Of a stretch of DNA of 64,000 bases, positions 32,539 through 44,271 are shown in pieces. Source of the DNA: Caenorhabditis remanei (Eukaryota > Nematoda > Chromadorea > Rhabditida > Rhabditidae); assembly GCF_010183535.1 (NCBI RefSeq), contig NC_071331.1, forward strand, positions 6,448,001-6,512,000. The letters are read 5' to 3'. Under the pieces are notes generated by a model, which was not told the origin of the DNA, searched no databases, and saw nothing but the letters and a program-made list of their open reading frames with translations. The first letter of the stretch is position 1. Every line of letters starts with the position of its first letter. The position numbers and the translations under genes were made by a program.

Positions 32539-35500
32539 ATGAAAGTGATGAAAGTGGAAGATTCAGTTGAAGAATATGTGAAGTTTTTATTTTGGTGCGG
32601 TGACAATGCACACGAAATTGGAGTACCGACAGACCTCCACACGCTCGCAAATCGATATGTTAAAAATGCAAAAACAGTGAAAGTCCCCCCGGGAAAATGG
32701 TTTCGGGCAAACAGGTGAGTTTTTAACGATAAAAATAATTTCAGAATATGAAATTTCAGAAAAAGATGTCTTGGCGAAGCACTGGGAGACCTCGAATGGA
32801 CTAGAGAAATTGATACAGTGAAGTTGTGCAAGATATACTTCATTCTTGGCATTGAAGTGCACGAAGATTTGAGGAAAAAGTAAGTTTTTGAGAAAAAAAT
32901 CACTCCCATACAGCGAAAAAGAACTGCAAGAAACGTGAAGCCGATTATTCTTTTTTTGCGCTAAAAATTCAGTATTTTTTTTAGGTTTTCAGGCGTCGCA
33001 ATGTGTGAAAAAGGGTCCCATCCATCAGAATTGTGGAAAATTAATTTCTCTAACTAATGAGCCAAAAACCTGAATTTTGGAGAGATAATAACTTTTTTGA
33101 TACAGAAGTGGAGAAGTAGTACAGTGATACAGAAGTATTGTCAGAAAAATGATAATTTCAGCCGTTTCTGCCAATATCATAGTTGTCAACGCCCGGGAAA
33201 ATTGGCGCGAAAGTCAAAATTTCAAATTTTTAAAAATTTTTTCAAGTTTTTTCAAATTTTTTGAATTTCTTCGAGAAAAAGTCAAATTTTCGACTTTAAT
33301 TCAGAATTTTAAGAAATTCTGAAAAATAGTCAGAAATGGTCACATTTTCGATGAAAAATTGAAAAAATTTCGAAAAAAAAATTGGCAAAAAGGGTAATTT
33401 TTTGAAGCCTTGGCATATGGCCTCGGGCCTTGACAATTATTGCCAACATTTCTTGTTCTATAAATTCTGACAGTTTCATAGCATCCTCAACTACATTTTG
33501 TGCAATTTTGACTAGAAAATGTTTTCTGAAAATCGGTTTTTCTGTATCAAAGAATTCAATTTCCCACCTAAATGTACGTTTTTTGGCTCATTGAATAGAG
33601 AATTTTATTTTCTACAATTCTAATGGATAGGACCCTTTTTCAATACATTGCAACGTCTGAAAACCTTAAAAAATACTGCATTCTCAGTGTAAAAAAAGTA
33701 AAGAATTGAATATAAACTTGAAAAAATCGGCTTCACGTTTCTTGCAGTTCTTTTTCGCAGTATGGGAGACCGTGCACTGGTAAATGTTCAAACTAAAATT
33801 GCACAGGTTGCCGCCAAATGTGAAGCTCAATGGGTCGATGCAAATCATTAAAATGGAGGATAAGAGGAAGATACTAAAAGCCAAAGAGGCGGAGAGTGGT
33901 TCTGAATCAGAGCCGGAGCCGGAGATGGAGCAAGAGCTGGAGCCGGAGCAGGAGGAAGAGCCAGTGCCGGACCAGGACCAGGAGGAAGAGCAGGAGGCAA
34001 GTTCGAGCCTTGTGCCTGAGCCAAAGAGAAAAACTAAGCAGAAACGGGAACTGGAAAGGGAGCTGGAGCCGAGTTCAAGCTCGGTGCCAGAGCCGAAGAG
34101 AAAACTGGAAAGAAAGCCGAAGCCAGAGCGCCAGTATAATCGTGATGTTGATGCAGGAATCCTGAGACAAAAACTGGATGAGATTGAAGAGGAGTTTGAT
34201 CAATTTGAGAAGGAAGAAGAAGAAAAATATTTGGGTCATAACTTGCCACACGTCTTAGAAAAAGGACTCGCTGCGCCTAAACAAGAAGTGAATTGGGATG
34301 CTCAACAACATCAAGATTCTATTGGATCTCAAGTTGTCGTTAAGCCAGATGAGCCAATGGAGCAACAAGTGTTCGATGAACCGCAAGACCAAGATGACTA
34401 TTTGGATGATGGAGGTGAAGAAGAAATGAATCAATTCGAGGATGAAGAAGACAACTATTTGGTTTATAACTCGCCCCATGTCTTAGACAAGGGCCTCGTT
34501 GCACCTGAACAGGAAGAAGGTTTGGACGCTCAACAGCAAGAGGAGGAGCAAAAGTCGGAGCAAGAGCAGGAGCAAGAGCAGGAGCAAGAGCAGGAGCAAG
34601 AGCAGGAGCAAGAGCAGGAGCAAGAGCAGGAGCCGGAAAGAGAGCGGGAGCCAGAGCAACAGAATAATCATGATGAAATCGCTGATTCGCAAATCCTGAG
34701 ACAAATTATGGATGAGATTGAAAAAGAAATGGATGAATTTGAAGATGAAGAAGAAGAAAAAGACGTAGCTCAAAACTCGCCCCAATATGATCCCCAATAC
34801 CATGTTAATGATTCAGACGATGGAGGTGAAGAGGAAATGGATCATTTTGACGACGAAGGAGAAAAAGATTTAGCTCAAAACTCGCCCCATCCATCACGCA
34901 AGGGCCTCGTGGAGCAACAAGTTTTCGATGAGCTGCAAGATGAAGAAAATGAGTTGGACGATGAAGATGATGAGGAAATTGATGATGATGAGAGGTATGA
35001 GTATACGTTTTGTTAGTTTTTTGGAGTTTCGATACTGGATAAGGTCTGGATAATTGGCGCTAAAGATCAAATTTTTTTAAATAAAAAAAAAGTCAAAAAG
35101 TGAAACTTACGACTACGATTTAGAATTATGAGAAAATATGTAAAATCATCAAAAATGTTCACATTTTCGATGGAAAAATGAAAAATGTTCAAAACATTTT
35201 TGAAAAATTTGTTCGGTTTTTGAAGCCAGGCCTTTAAGCCTTGCTGGGCCGGACATAGACAAGTATGAGAATTTCAGTAGCGTTTATGTTATCATGGCAA
35301 TCTGAATAAAAGACAGTCCTGGCCTAGAATACGACAACTAGGCCATCGTGTTATTACACCACGAAAACACTCGATGAAACGAGTACAACCGTAATATTTT
35401 AGAGGATATTTTGAATTCAATTTAGTTTTTCGATGCTCAAGCTGTTTTCATTGTCAATTTTTATTGATTTCCTAGAAAAAAGCATTAAAATCGAAAAATT

Positions 35501-36513
35501 CAATGAACTTCAAATTCCCTCCAAAATATTGCGGTTGCATTCCGAGTTAAGCAGAACGAGGTTTCTTAAACGGCGGACGGCGGAAGGCAGAAAGAAATAT
35601 ATTCTTTTGAAATACGATTTTGACTATATTTTGTTGTAAAAAGCCCCTAAAAATGGTTTGTGTAAAATTTCATTTTTTGGTAAAAATTGATAGCTTTTCT
35701 GCAAAAAACCTCAAAAAATATCAGTAAATTAAATCTTAAATTGGCGGAGTTCCGCTCAACCCTAGATGAAACAGTTTCGGCTTTGTCGAATTACGTCATT
35801 TTCGTATCACGTTGGCCGTTTTGATGGAATCTAGGCTAGGGCTCTTTTTTATTCAGATTGCCATAATATGTCTGTCTGTGTGTCTGTACAGATTTCTCAA
35901 CTAACCATTTTCCAGACCAGTTCCTCAACCACAAGATCACGTGGATACTCTAGTGGAAAAGTTTCTCAATGAGCTGGAAAAGTGTTTCTTGAGAAGAAAC
36001 AAAGAACAATACAAAAATATGTTGGACCGAATTCGATTTGCTCACGAGAATGCAACAAAACAAGGCCATGTAAGTCTATCATCCAAGACTTCAAACCCAT
36101 TTTTCAAATTTCAGAACATTGACGCAGAAACGATCTGTTCACAGTTAGAAACCGCGTGTCGTGCAGTAAGAGAAAAAGGTGTCAGTCAATACGAATGGGC
36201 ATCCAAAGGAGAGCCGCAATTCCATTGGAGAGATCTACATTTCGTTCATGACCTGTTTCTTGGAATGCTGGACACGTTCTCTGCTTGGGCGTGTATTTTG
36301 AGAGAACCGGTAGAGCAAATCTTGAAGGACTACAAAAAAACTACGGGCAGCGGCGGCAAGGTTTGTTGAGGATTTTTAAAAGTTTGAGAAGTATTCTTTA
36401 TTTTTTAGCTGATTTCAAACGAGAGTATTGCAAATATATTCGAGGAACTTGCCAATAAAATGAATGAGAAAATCAACGCTTCAAGGGAAGCGATCACCGC
36501 CTCAAGGGTATAG
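32539..36513 (+). CDS. SPK-domain-like protein with Glu-rich centre (662 aa, six exons)
   Basis: Exons 32539-32714, 32760-32879, 33807-34994, 35916-36069, 36115-36360 and 36409-36513; every junction has GT/AG and keeps frame. Residues ~10-115 resemble the nematode SPK domain: VKFLFWC, TREIDTVKLCKIYFIL and a closing LPPNVKLNGSMQII. Residues ~125-490 are extremely Glu/Asp/Gln-rich, including a run of about a dozen EQ dipeptides (34560-34630), with recurring (D/E)QFE(D/K)EEE and NSPHVL motifs that suggest internal duplication. The C-terminal ~170 residues are predicted helical (LVEKFLNELEKCFLRR, FEELANKMNEKINAS). SPK proteins occur in large nematode families of mostly unknown, partly nuclear, role. 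Intron 2 is swollen by a foldback. Confidence 0.8.
32900..33772. repeat. Foldback in SPK gene intron 2
   Basis: Arms start CCCATACAGCGAAAAAGAACTG on the left and end CTTTTTCGCAGTATGGGAGAC on the right. Same family as 5373-6160. The right end almost touches the acceptor at 33806, so part of the polypyrimidine region comes from the element. Confidence 0.8.
35040..35275. repeat. Foldback fragment in SPK gene intron 3
   Basis: Ends in GGGCCGGACATAGACAAGTATG, the terminus of the CATACTTGTC family; no matching left arm was found. Confidence 0.4.
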
Positions 36514-37281
36514 GTACTGTCATGGTAAACCCGTCAATAACATTTTTTGCATATATGTACTCTCCAAAACAGTTTTCTGTAACATTTTAGTTTTTTCACA
36601 CTGCGCTTTACCGAACTTCCGTCGAAAAATCTCTCACTCAGTTTTTTCAGTTTCGATAGAGCGCTATTATAAAAAGTGTACCAAACTAATATGATCTGGT
36701 TATGATCTGGTACCTTCGTTCCTTTCCTCGACCCCACTCTTTTGAAATTAACCGACCCCACCGCGACGTTTCGCAACTACGACGTTTCGCAACTGTTTAC
36801 TTCTTGCAAATCTCTGATCGGTATTCTTCAAAGTCTTTCATCCCCTTCGTTCAAATATGTATTGTTCACCCATGGTTACTTCTTAAACTCTGTTTCTTGA
36901 ATAAATTATTTTATGAACTGAATCTTGCTCTCCAGTGTGTCAGAAAAAATTGCATTTTGCACTTTCCTATTTATAAAACGTGAGATTTCTCCATTTTTAA
37001 GAATGCACCTTGTCCAATCACATCAATCATCAAAAGGATAGGACACCTTCGAAAATCCTATTTTCAGTTGATTATTCGGAATTATTTTTCACGAAAAACT
37101 GCTTTGAGTGATTGAAATATTATTTTAATGTCGTTTTCGAGTATTTTCTTCTGTTTTTCCTCATTTCCAACACCGGTAGACAATGTTTGTCAAACCGCAA
37201 AGGCAAATGGACTTGGAATGTTCAGTTATTTATTTTTGATTAAATACAAAGTGTGAAACAATACAACTTGTTTTCAAAAAA

Positions 37282-37645
37282 TTAGGCAGATGGAATCTCT
37301 GGAACAGCTGGAATTTCTGGAAGAGTTGGAACTTCTGGAAGAGTTGGAACTTCTGGAAGAGTTGGAACCTCAGGGATAGTTGGAAGTTCAATTGGAATCT
37401 CTGGAACACTTGGGACTGGAACTTCTGGAAGTGGAACAGGAAGTTGAGCCTTGAGGGAATCCAACAGGTCAGTGATTTGCTTGATAATATCTCCAAGGGG
37501 CTGAAATAACGCATTTGTAGAATATATATATAAGTACAAATATAAGACGTACACTTGGAAGACTTCCTCCGATATCTCCTGGAATTGGAAGAGCAGAAGT
37601 CAAGGCGAACGAGACAACGACGGCGAAGACAACCTTGTAGAGCAT
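37282..37645 (-). CDS. Small secreted Pro-rich repeat protein, left copy (103 aa)
   Basis: Exon 1 37553-37645, exon 2 37282-37500. Signal peptide [18 protein letters not shown], then [20 protein letters not shown], a short helix, then a VPxxPEIP/LPEVPT repeat region (about eight 6-residue units) ending PEIPSA. It has one fewer EVP unit and lacks the extra LPE of its mirror copy at 38322. Likely extracellular or matrix-associated; function unknown. Confidence 0.8.
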
Positions 37646-38321
37646 GATTCTGAAAATATTAGTTCAATTAGAATAAGGTGTAGAAAATGTAGAAAAATTT
37701 GAAGTTGATGACTTTTTGCTGAAACTAACTCACTATTATATACTATCTCGTTGATTTTTGGTGGCATCTATTGAATTAAAACTTCAGTTTATTTTTCCAG
37801 ATAAAAATATGTTTTGACATTTCAATTCTATTGGCTCCTTCTCATAAAACTCTCCAAAACACACAATAGCGGAACAGAAAACTCTCAAATTCAGTTCGAC
37901 TGTTCCGTGTTGTTGAGTTATGCAAATTATGCGGAAGTGGAACATTTCAATGGTCGCCCAATGTTCCTGTGGTAAAAAAAACAATTTCTTTGTCCAGTTG
38001 GAAGAATTGAAACATGAGTTTATTTTTCAGGCTTCAAAAAACTCAACAACACGGAACACTCGAACTGAATTTGAGAGTTTTCTCTTCCGCTATTGTGTGT
38101 TTTGGAGAGTTTTATGAGAAGGAGCCAATAGCTGAATTGAATTGAAATGTCAAAACATATTTTTATCTGGAAAAATAAACTGAAGTTTTAATTCAATAGA
38201 TGCCACCAAAAATCAACGAGATAGTATATAATAGTGAGTTAGTTTCAACAAAAAGTCATCAACTCCAAATTTTTCTACATTTTCTACACCTTACTCTAAT
38301 TGAACTAATATTTTCAGAATC

Positions 38322-38694
38322 ATGTTCTACAAGGTTGTCTTCGCCGTCGTTGTCTCGTTCGCCTTGACTTCTGCTCTTCCAATTCCAGGAGATATCGGAG
38401 GAAGTCTTCCAAGTGTACGTCTTATATTTGTACTTATATATATATTCTACAAATGTGTTATTTCAGCCCCTTGGAGATATTATCAAGCAAATCACTGACC
38501 TATTGGATTCTCTCAAGTCTCAACTTCCTGTTCCACTTCCAGAACTTCCAGAAGTTCCAGTCCCAAGTGTTCCAGAGATTCCAATTGAACTTCCAACTAT
38601 CCCTGAGGTTCCAACTATCCCTGAGGTTCCAACTCTTCCAGAAGTTCCAACTCTTCCAGAAATTCCAGCTGTTCCAGAGATTCCATCTGCCTAA
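38322..38694 (+). CDS. Small secreted Pro-rich repeat protein, right copy (106 aa)
   Basis: Exon 1 38322-38414, exon 2 38467-38694. Starts [18 protein letters not shown] (Phe instead of Leu at residue 2). The mature part matches the left copy but has an added LPE and one more TIPEVP unit. AATAAA follows within about 50 nt of the stop. Intron sequence, promoter and 3' flank are conserved with the left copy, so the duplication is recent or maintained by gene conversion. Confidence 0.8.
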
Positions 38695-38895
38695 TTTTTT
38701 GAAAACAAGTTGTATTGTTTCACATTTTGTATTTAATCAAAAATAAATAACTGAACATTCCAACCCCATTTGCCCTTGCGGTTTCGAAATGTCTGGTTGG
38801 AGCCGACAACTATGCCTTGATTTAATTAAAATGTGTTTTTTTTCTATTTTCTGAAAAAGATTGCGCCCACTGAGCGAAAAGCACATGACAACTAA

Positions 38896-40050
38896 CATGA
38901 GAATGACCCAGGGTGTAACGCTGGGATTTCTTAGATATTTTGGGAAATGATAGCTCTTACCACAACTAAAACAAAACAAAAATATTACGTGCCCCTTTTA
39001 AGTTTCCAAAGAATGGCAGACACAATTCCATTTTTTCAACTTTTTTGAGTTGACCCATTTCGAGACATCGTAACTCGGTCAATTCAAGAGCAATCTTCTC
39101 AAACTAAAGTGTAATCGCAAGATATAGACTAGGGCTACATAAAAGATAACAGACTCATGTTTCCAGCTGTGACTCCCGAATTACTATAAATGAAAATGTG
39201 AAAATTTGCACTTCTCATGAAATCAGAAAGTGGTCATTTTCGAAAAAAGGTATTTGGGAGACTATGTCTATCCGAATGCAAGTGACAAATAAGGTATATA
39301 TACGTATTCAAATATATGGCTCACCTTTCATTCCAGAGACTTATTTTCATTTTTTCAGTTTTTAAATTCAACTTCATGTGATTTTTCAACTGTAGAGTTG
39401 ATCAATTGTTCTGAGCAAAAGGTATACTGACATTTAAGCATAATATAGTTTTTAAAACATTGTGATTGCCGTCTAACTAAAAAAAGGGAGAATTCACTGA
39501 AAAACGCGGAAGTTATTTTTAACGAATTGACGTACCTGAAGTTGAACTGAAAATACATGAAGTTGAACTGAAAAAATACATGAAGTTGAATTTAAAAACT
39601 GAAAAAATGAAAATAAGTCTCTGGAATGAAAGGTGAGCCATATATTTGAATACGTATATATACCTTATTTGTCACTGGCAATCGGATAGACATAGTCTCC
39701 CAAATACCTTTTTTCGAAAATGACCACTTTCTGATTTCATGAGAAGTGCAAATTTTCACATTTTCATTTATAGTAATTCGGGAGTCACAGCTGGAAACAT
39801 GAGTCTGTTATCTTTTATGTAGCCCTAGTCTATATCTTGCGATTACACTTTAGTTTGAGAAGATTGCTCTTGAATTGACCGAGTTACGATGTCTCGAAAT
39901 GGGTCAACTCAAAAATGGAATTGTGTCTGCCATTCTTTGGAAACTTAAAAGGGGCACGTAATATTTTTGTTTTGTTCAAGTTGGAGTAAGAGCTATCATT
40001 TCCCAAAATATCTAAGAAATCCCAGCGTTACACCCTGGGTCATTCCCATG
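38896..40050. repeat. 1155-bp foldback with TAA target duplication
   Basis: Long near-perfect inverted repeat folding near 39475, termini CATGAGAATGACCCAGG and CCTGGGTCATTCCCATG, flanked by TAA at 38893-38895 and 40051-40053. CATG-G-AATG ends and a TWA duplication also occur at 41128-44382, so both may be mobilised by a PIF/Harbinger-type transposase. No coding capacity. Confidence 0.85.
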
Positions 40051-40507
40051 TAAGGAAATTAATTTTTTGCTCATTTCCGCATGATTACTGAGAGCTTCTT
40101 CTCTTCATTACACAATATTCGTCAAGAAACTCACCATCTATTTATATATTTGTGAAATCTATTATTTTTTGTAGATTGCGTTATAAATTCTCCACAGTAA
40201 TTGTTTTCCCAAAGTTTACGGTTGATCAGATTTTTAGGTTTGATCAAAAACCTCATATGACCATAGTTTTCCGTTTGCATGATTCAAAAAGTTTAAGCTG
40301 TACCTGCTCAATGTAATCTCTAGATGTGTAGCTTCTCGTTCTTTTGGTTTTATAGATTTTCGAAATGTAACAAATCGACGTATGAGACATGAAATGGGAA
40401 AAAAAGAAAAATTGAGAAAATTAACTTCTGTTATTTTCAGAAGAAAGGTTATACGGATACACTGTTTCGCGATGTTTTCATAATATCTGAAATTTTTGTG
40501 TCACTGA

Positions 40508-40528
40508 TTTGCATAAAAACCATTTTCT
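40508..40528 (+). ncRNA. Putative 21U-RNA, relaxed motif
   Basis: CTGTTTCG at 40462-40469; TGAT start with its T 39 nt downstream. Confidence 0.3.
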
Positions 40529-40864
40529 TCTGTTTCTAGAAAGTTAAAAATGAAATGCTAAATTAGTAAGAACATTTTCAGTGTTTACATGGCCTATGAC
40601 AGTTTCATAAATTGCATATTACAATATAAAAAAGAGAGTTTGGCAGGATAGGATACAGCTTCCTACTAAAAATAGAAAACATTCAATTTGATCGTTGAAT
40701 TGATGAATTTATCGAAAATTCCAGAAAAAAGCCTTTTTGCTTGATTTTAACTGAAAACCGTTTTCTGAAGTTTGAAACTAACGATGCTGAACAAAGTGAA
40801 ATCAATTTGAAATCACTTCCTGTAGAAACCTTGAATAAGTAAAACAAGTAGTATTTTTCAAATT

Positions 40865-41099
40865 TCAGTCAATCATCATGGGTTCAATACAAATTTCTTT
40901 CTGTGAACAGTTTTGGCCACTCTGTCCAAGTTTGAATCTTTCAGATTTGATGAGGAAGACTTGTGCGAGCATGAAAGATGGAGCAAATCGATAAACAACA
41001 TATGCTCCAAATTCGGAGATGGTTGCTTTGTCACTTCCAACCTCTAAACCAGACTCGAATTGCCCAATATCGCGTTTTGACACTAATATGAATACTGTT
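40865..41099 (-). CDS. Possible coding exon or gene remnant
   Basis: Open minus-strand frame of about 78 codons following CTGTTTCAG, ending ...SQKEICIEPMMID and stop near 40875. Amino-acid composition is balanced, unlike random AT-rich frames, but no family was recognised and no partner exon is visible; the foldback at 41128 lies right upstream. Confidence 0.2.
41046..41066 (-). ncRNA. Putative 21U-RNA (divergent pair, minus member)
   Basis: Exact minus-strand octamer at 41104-41111; YRNT start with its T at 41066, 38 nt downstream. Its octamer is one base from the plus-strand one, forming a palindrome. Confidence 0.5.
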
Positions 41100-41139
41100 T
41101 CACTGAAACAGTACAAATCAAAACTTACATGGAATGTAC

Positions 41140-41160
41140 TCCGACTGCTCCCCCACAACT
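41140..41160 (+). ncRNA. Putative 21U-RNA start now inside a foldback
   Basis: Exact CTGTTTCA at 41095-41102; TACT start with its T 38 nt downstream. The position lies 12 bp inside the foldback that begins at 41128, so any RNA made would carry foldback sequence rather than the original one. Confidence 0.35.
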
Positions 41161-42616
41161 TGCGAGTTTATTGGCTCATTTGATAGATTCTGCGAAAAAA
41201 ATAACCAATCCAGGAGCTTTTCCGGTGACTGGACCTAATTTTCAAGATATTGAGATTTTTAGAAAAAACGATTTTTGGAAAAAAAATTTCAAATTTTTTT
41301 TCATTAATTTTTTTGTCCACAACGCAGCATGGAGATCAAATAGGAAATACATGTAGTAGATACATAATGTCTTCAGCTACAAAAAACTAAAATTTAAACT
41401 TAAAAAATTATTTCGAAAATGTTTGAATTTTTCTAAAACCTAAAGGCCTCCAAAAAAAACTTTTTTTTTAAACCATGAAGGTGTGAGTTTTCAACTTTAA
41501 AAAAAAGAACAACTCATTTTGTGTATTTTTTTCAAAAAAAAATTAGGGGGTACCCGCGATGAAAAAATAAATACATTTTGTTGAAAATTTCGGTTTTTCA
41601 ATATTTTGATGGGTATAGAAAATATGTCAGTTGATCTGTTTTAGCTTTGAAAATTATGTTCAATTAAAAAAAAACTAACAACCACGGACTTGTAAAACTT
41701 GTATCAAAAAGTTTGATTGTTTTTTGATCAGTTTCCAATTCGAGGAAGAGACTCATAAATTACATTTTTTTCAAGTAGTGAAAACTTCAAACGTTTGCCA
41801 CGTGCTTCAAACTTCAAATAAACGGTTGTTGTTTTACAAACATACTTAAAATAGCTTAATTAACAAATTTGGTCACTTTAAACAAAAATTTTGAATTTAA
41901 CGTTTTTATGAAAATTTCATGTGGTCCCCCCTTATGACATTTTCGAAAAATATTAAAATTTAAATTGTTGTTTAAAATGACCGAATTTGTTAATTCATCT
42001 ATTTTAAGTATATTTGTAAAACAACAACCGTTTATTTGAAGTTTGAAGCACGTGGCAAACGTTTGAAATTTTCACTACCTGAAATAAATGTAATTTATGA
42101 GTCTCTGCCTCGAATTGGAAACTGATCAAAAAACATTCAAACTTTTTGATACAAGTTTTACAAGTCCGTGGTTGTTAGTTTTTTTTTGAATTGAACATAA
42201 TTTTCAGAGCTAAAATAGATCAACTGACATATTTTCTATACCCATCAAAATATTGAAAAACCGAAATTTTCAACAAAATGTATTTATTTTTTCATCGCGG
42301 GTACCCCCTAATTTTTTTTGAAAAAAATACACAAAATGAGTTGTTCTTTTTTTTTAAAGTTGAAAACTCACACCTTCATGGTTAAAAAAAAAAGTTTTTT
42401 TTGGAGGCCTTTAGTTTTTAGAAAAATTCAAACATTTTCGAAATAATTTTTTAAGTTTAAATTTTAGTTTTTTGTAGCTGAAGACATTATGTATCTACTA
42501 CATGTATTTCCTATTTGATCTCCATGCTGCGTTGTGGACAAAAAAATTAATGAAAAAAGATTTGAAATTTTTTTTTCCAAAAATCGTTTTTTCTAAAAAT
42601 CTCAATATCTTGAAAA

Positions 42617-44271
42617 CCAGTCGGTTCACGTCGCCTAACGGCGACTGAACCTCCTTCTCAACACCACCCTTCTGAGTGTTAAAGCGCCTGCGGCGCTTCT
42701 CACATGGTTCAAACAGTCGGGGTATCAGAATTCTCTTTTTCTTCTGGTCCTATAACTTTTCTTCAGTTGTTAGTAGTCTTTATTAGCTGAGCAACCCGTT
42801 TCACAGAGAACAATTAAAACACCCCTACTTTTCTGATAAGATTTCGACAAATCACTTTAGAAGAACAGGAACTTGGTAACTCTATTTTACCTCTCATCAA
42901 AAGTCAGGTGAACCTCTAAATATTAAGTTTTTTTACTTTTGACGGATCGGCGGCGATGCCGCCTCCCTCCTCTGAAGGCAAACCAAGGCGATATTTAGAC
43001 AAATCCTTATTCTAGAATTCACCATCAATTCGTGAAAAGTGTTAGTTCATTCTCTATACTCCTAGTCGCTTATTTATTGGTTGAGACATTCGGGTCCTAG
43101 AATTAATTGTATTAAATACAGGGAATGTATTCTTTGCCTGACTGAGAAACCTTTTACCAAAAGAGAATTCCCTTCTCACATCTTCAAAAGATGCGTTTAG
43201 AGTATTCTTTTGAAGTTTTTGACTTATCAGCGGCAATTCCGCCTCCCTCCCCCAAATTCTTTAAAGATTTTTTTTCATATACACGGAAATCTTCTCTTAG
43301 TTTAATTTGATCCAAAACGTTCTGCTTCCTAAATTTTGGACTGTTCGGCGGCGATGTCGCCTCTCTTCTCTGGAATACTTCGAAACTAAAACTATTTCAC
43401 ATATTTCTAAGTTCAAAAGTTAAAGAAGCTCCTTATTCAGTCTATTTTGATTTCAATCCTTTTCATTCGTACCTGAGTGCTTCACAAAAATTTTCAAAGT
43501 TCTTAAAGAAAACAAAACTTCTTGATTCCCCTAAATATCTCACTCTTAACATGGCTTTTGGTCCACCATCTCGAATAAAAACTAACTAACTAAAAAAACA
43601 AATAAAAACAGTTTGAGTTTTTAAACGATCGGCGACAATGTCGCATGATTCCCCATGAAGATTCGGACGAAAGGTTTATTGTTAACTACTATCAGTTTCT
43701 GACTCGGTGTTTGTAGGATTGTGAATTTTTAAACACCGTCAAAGTTGGACCTCAATCATCCCTTCTGACAGAATTATAGCGGTGTGTATAGAGTCAACAG
43801 AAAGATAGCTACTCCACCCTTTTATTCTAAAATCTCGACCATAATTACAACTTTCATATACTGACTGTCTTTGCTCTTATCAAAACAAAAAACCAAAAAA
43901 CTTTTCGGACCTGGCGGGAACGAACTCACTACCCCATGGGTGAGAGTCATCTGCGTAGACCGTTACACCAAATACGCGCGGCCTGGGCGCTCTCGAGAAC
44001 GCAGTCAAGAAACACCGAGTCAGTAGTTTTGAGCTTTCAACCACCCTGTCGGGACACACCTTTTCTCAACGCTTTCTACTGTTGAAATCGACATCGTCTC
44101 CAGAAGACGTCAAATTTGAAATTTTTGAAAAAAGAAAAGTTCGGGCATCATCTAAGGGAAATTTCCAATCTATCTGTGTAGGTTTCATAAAAATCGGTCC
44201 ACTACGGAGGGAGTTATGACATGCAACAAATAAATCGACAGACATACTCTGTTGAATATTATTAGTAAAGA
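42617..44271 (-). mobile_element. Non-autonomous Helitron (1655 bp)
   Basis: On the minus strand it starts TCTTTACTAATA and ends CGACTGG, matching the 5'-TC...CTRR-3' rule. A GTCGCC-TAAC-GGCGAC hairpin (42630-42645) lies 13 nt before the 3' end. It sits exactly between A and T of the foldback right arm with no target duplication: left-arm sequence shows the empty site as GAAAATTAGG. No Rep/helicase gene. The interior has several GGCG(A)nnnCGCC hairpins and a tRNA-like stretch. Confidence 0.85.
43908..43984 (-). tRNA. tRNA-Glu(CTC)-like pseudogene in the Helitron
   Basis: Minus strand: box-A-like TTGGTGTAACGGTC, anticodon-loop-like GACTCTCACC (CTC), box-B-like GAGTTCGTTCCC. The order and spacing resemble tRNA-Glu. 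The acceptor arms pair poorly by eye, so this is more likely a captured, decayed tRNA or a SINE-like promoter than a working gene. Confidence 0.5.

Larger units (their letters stand above)
37192..38785. repeat. Inverted duplication holding a gene pair
   Basis: Left arm 37192-37919 and right arm 38039-38785 are near-identical inverted copies separated by ~120 bp. Each carries one complete copy of the Pro-rich gene with promoter and 3' end, transcribed outward. TATATAAT-like boxes sit in both arms (37733-37745 and 38222-38234), about 90 bp before each ATG. Confidence 0.85.

Noticed and set aside
39355..39558. 67-aa frame in the loop of the 38.9-40.05 kb foldback
   Set aside because: Lies in the loop and inner arm of a palindrome with no coding features.
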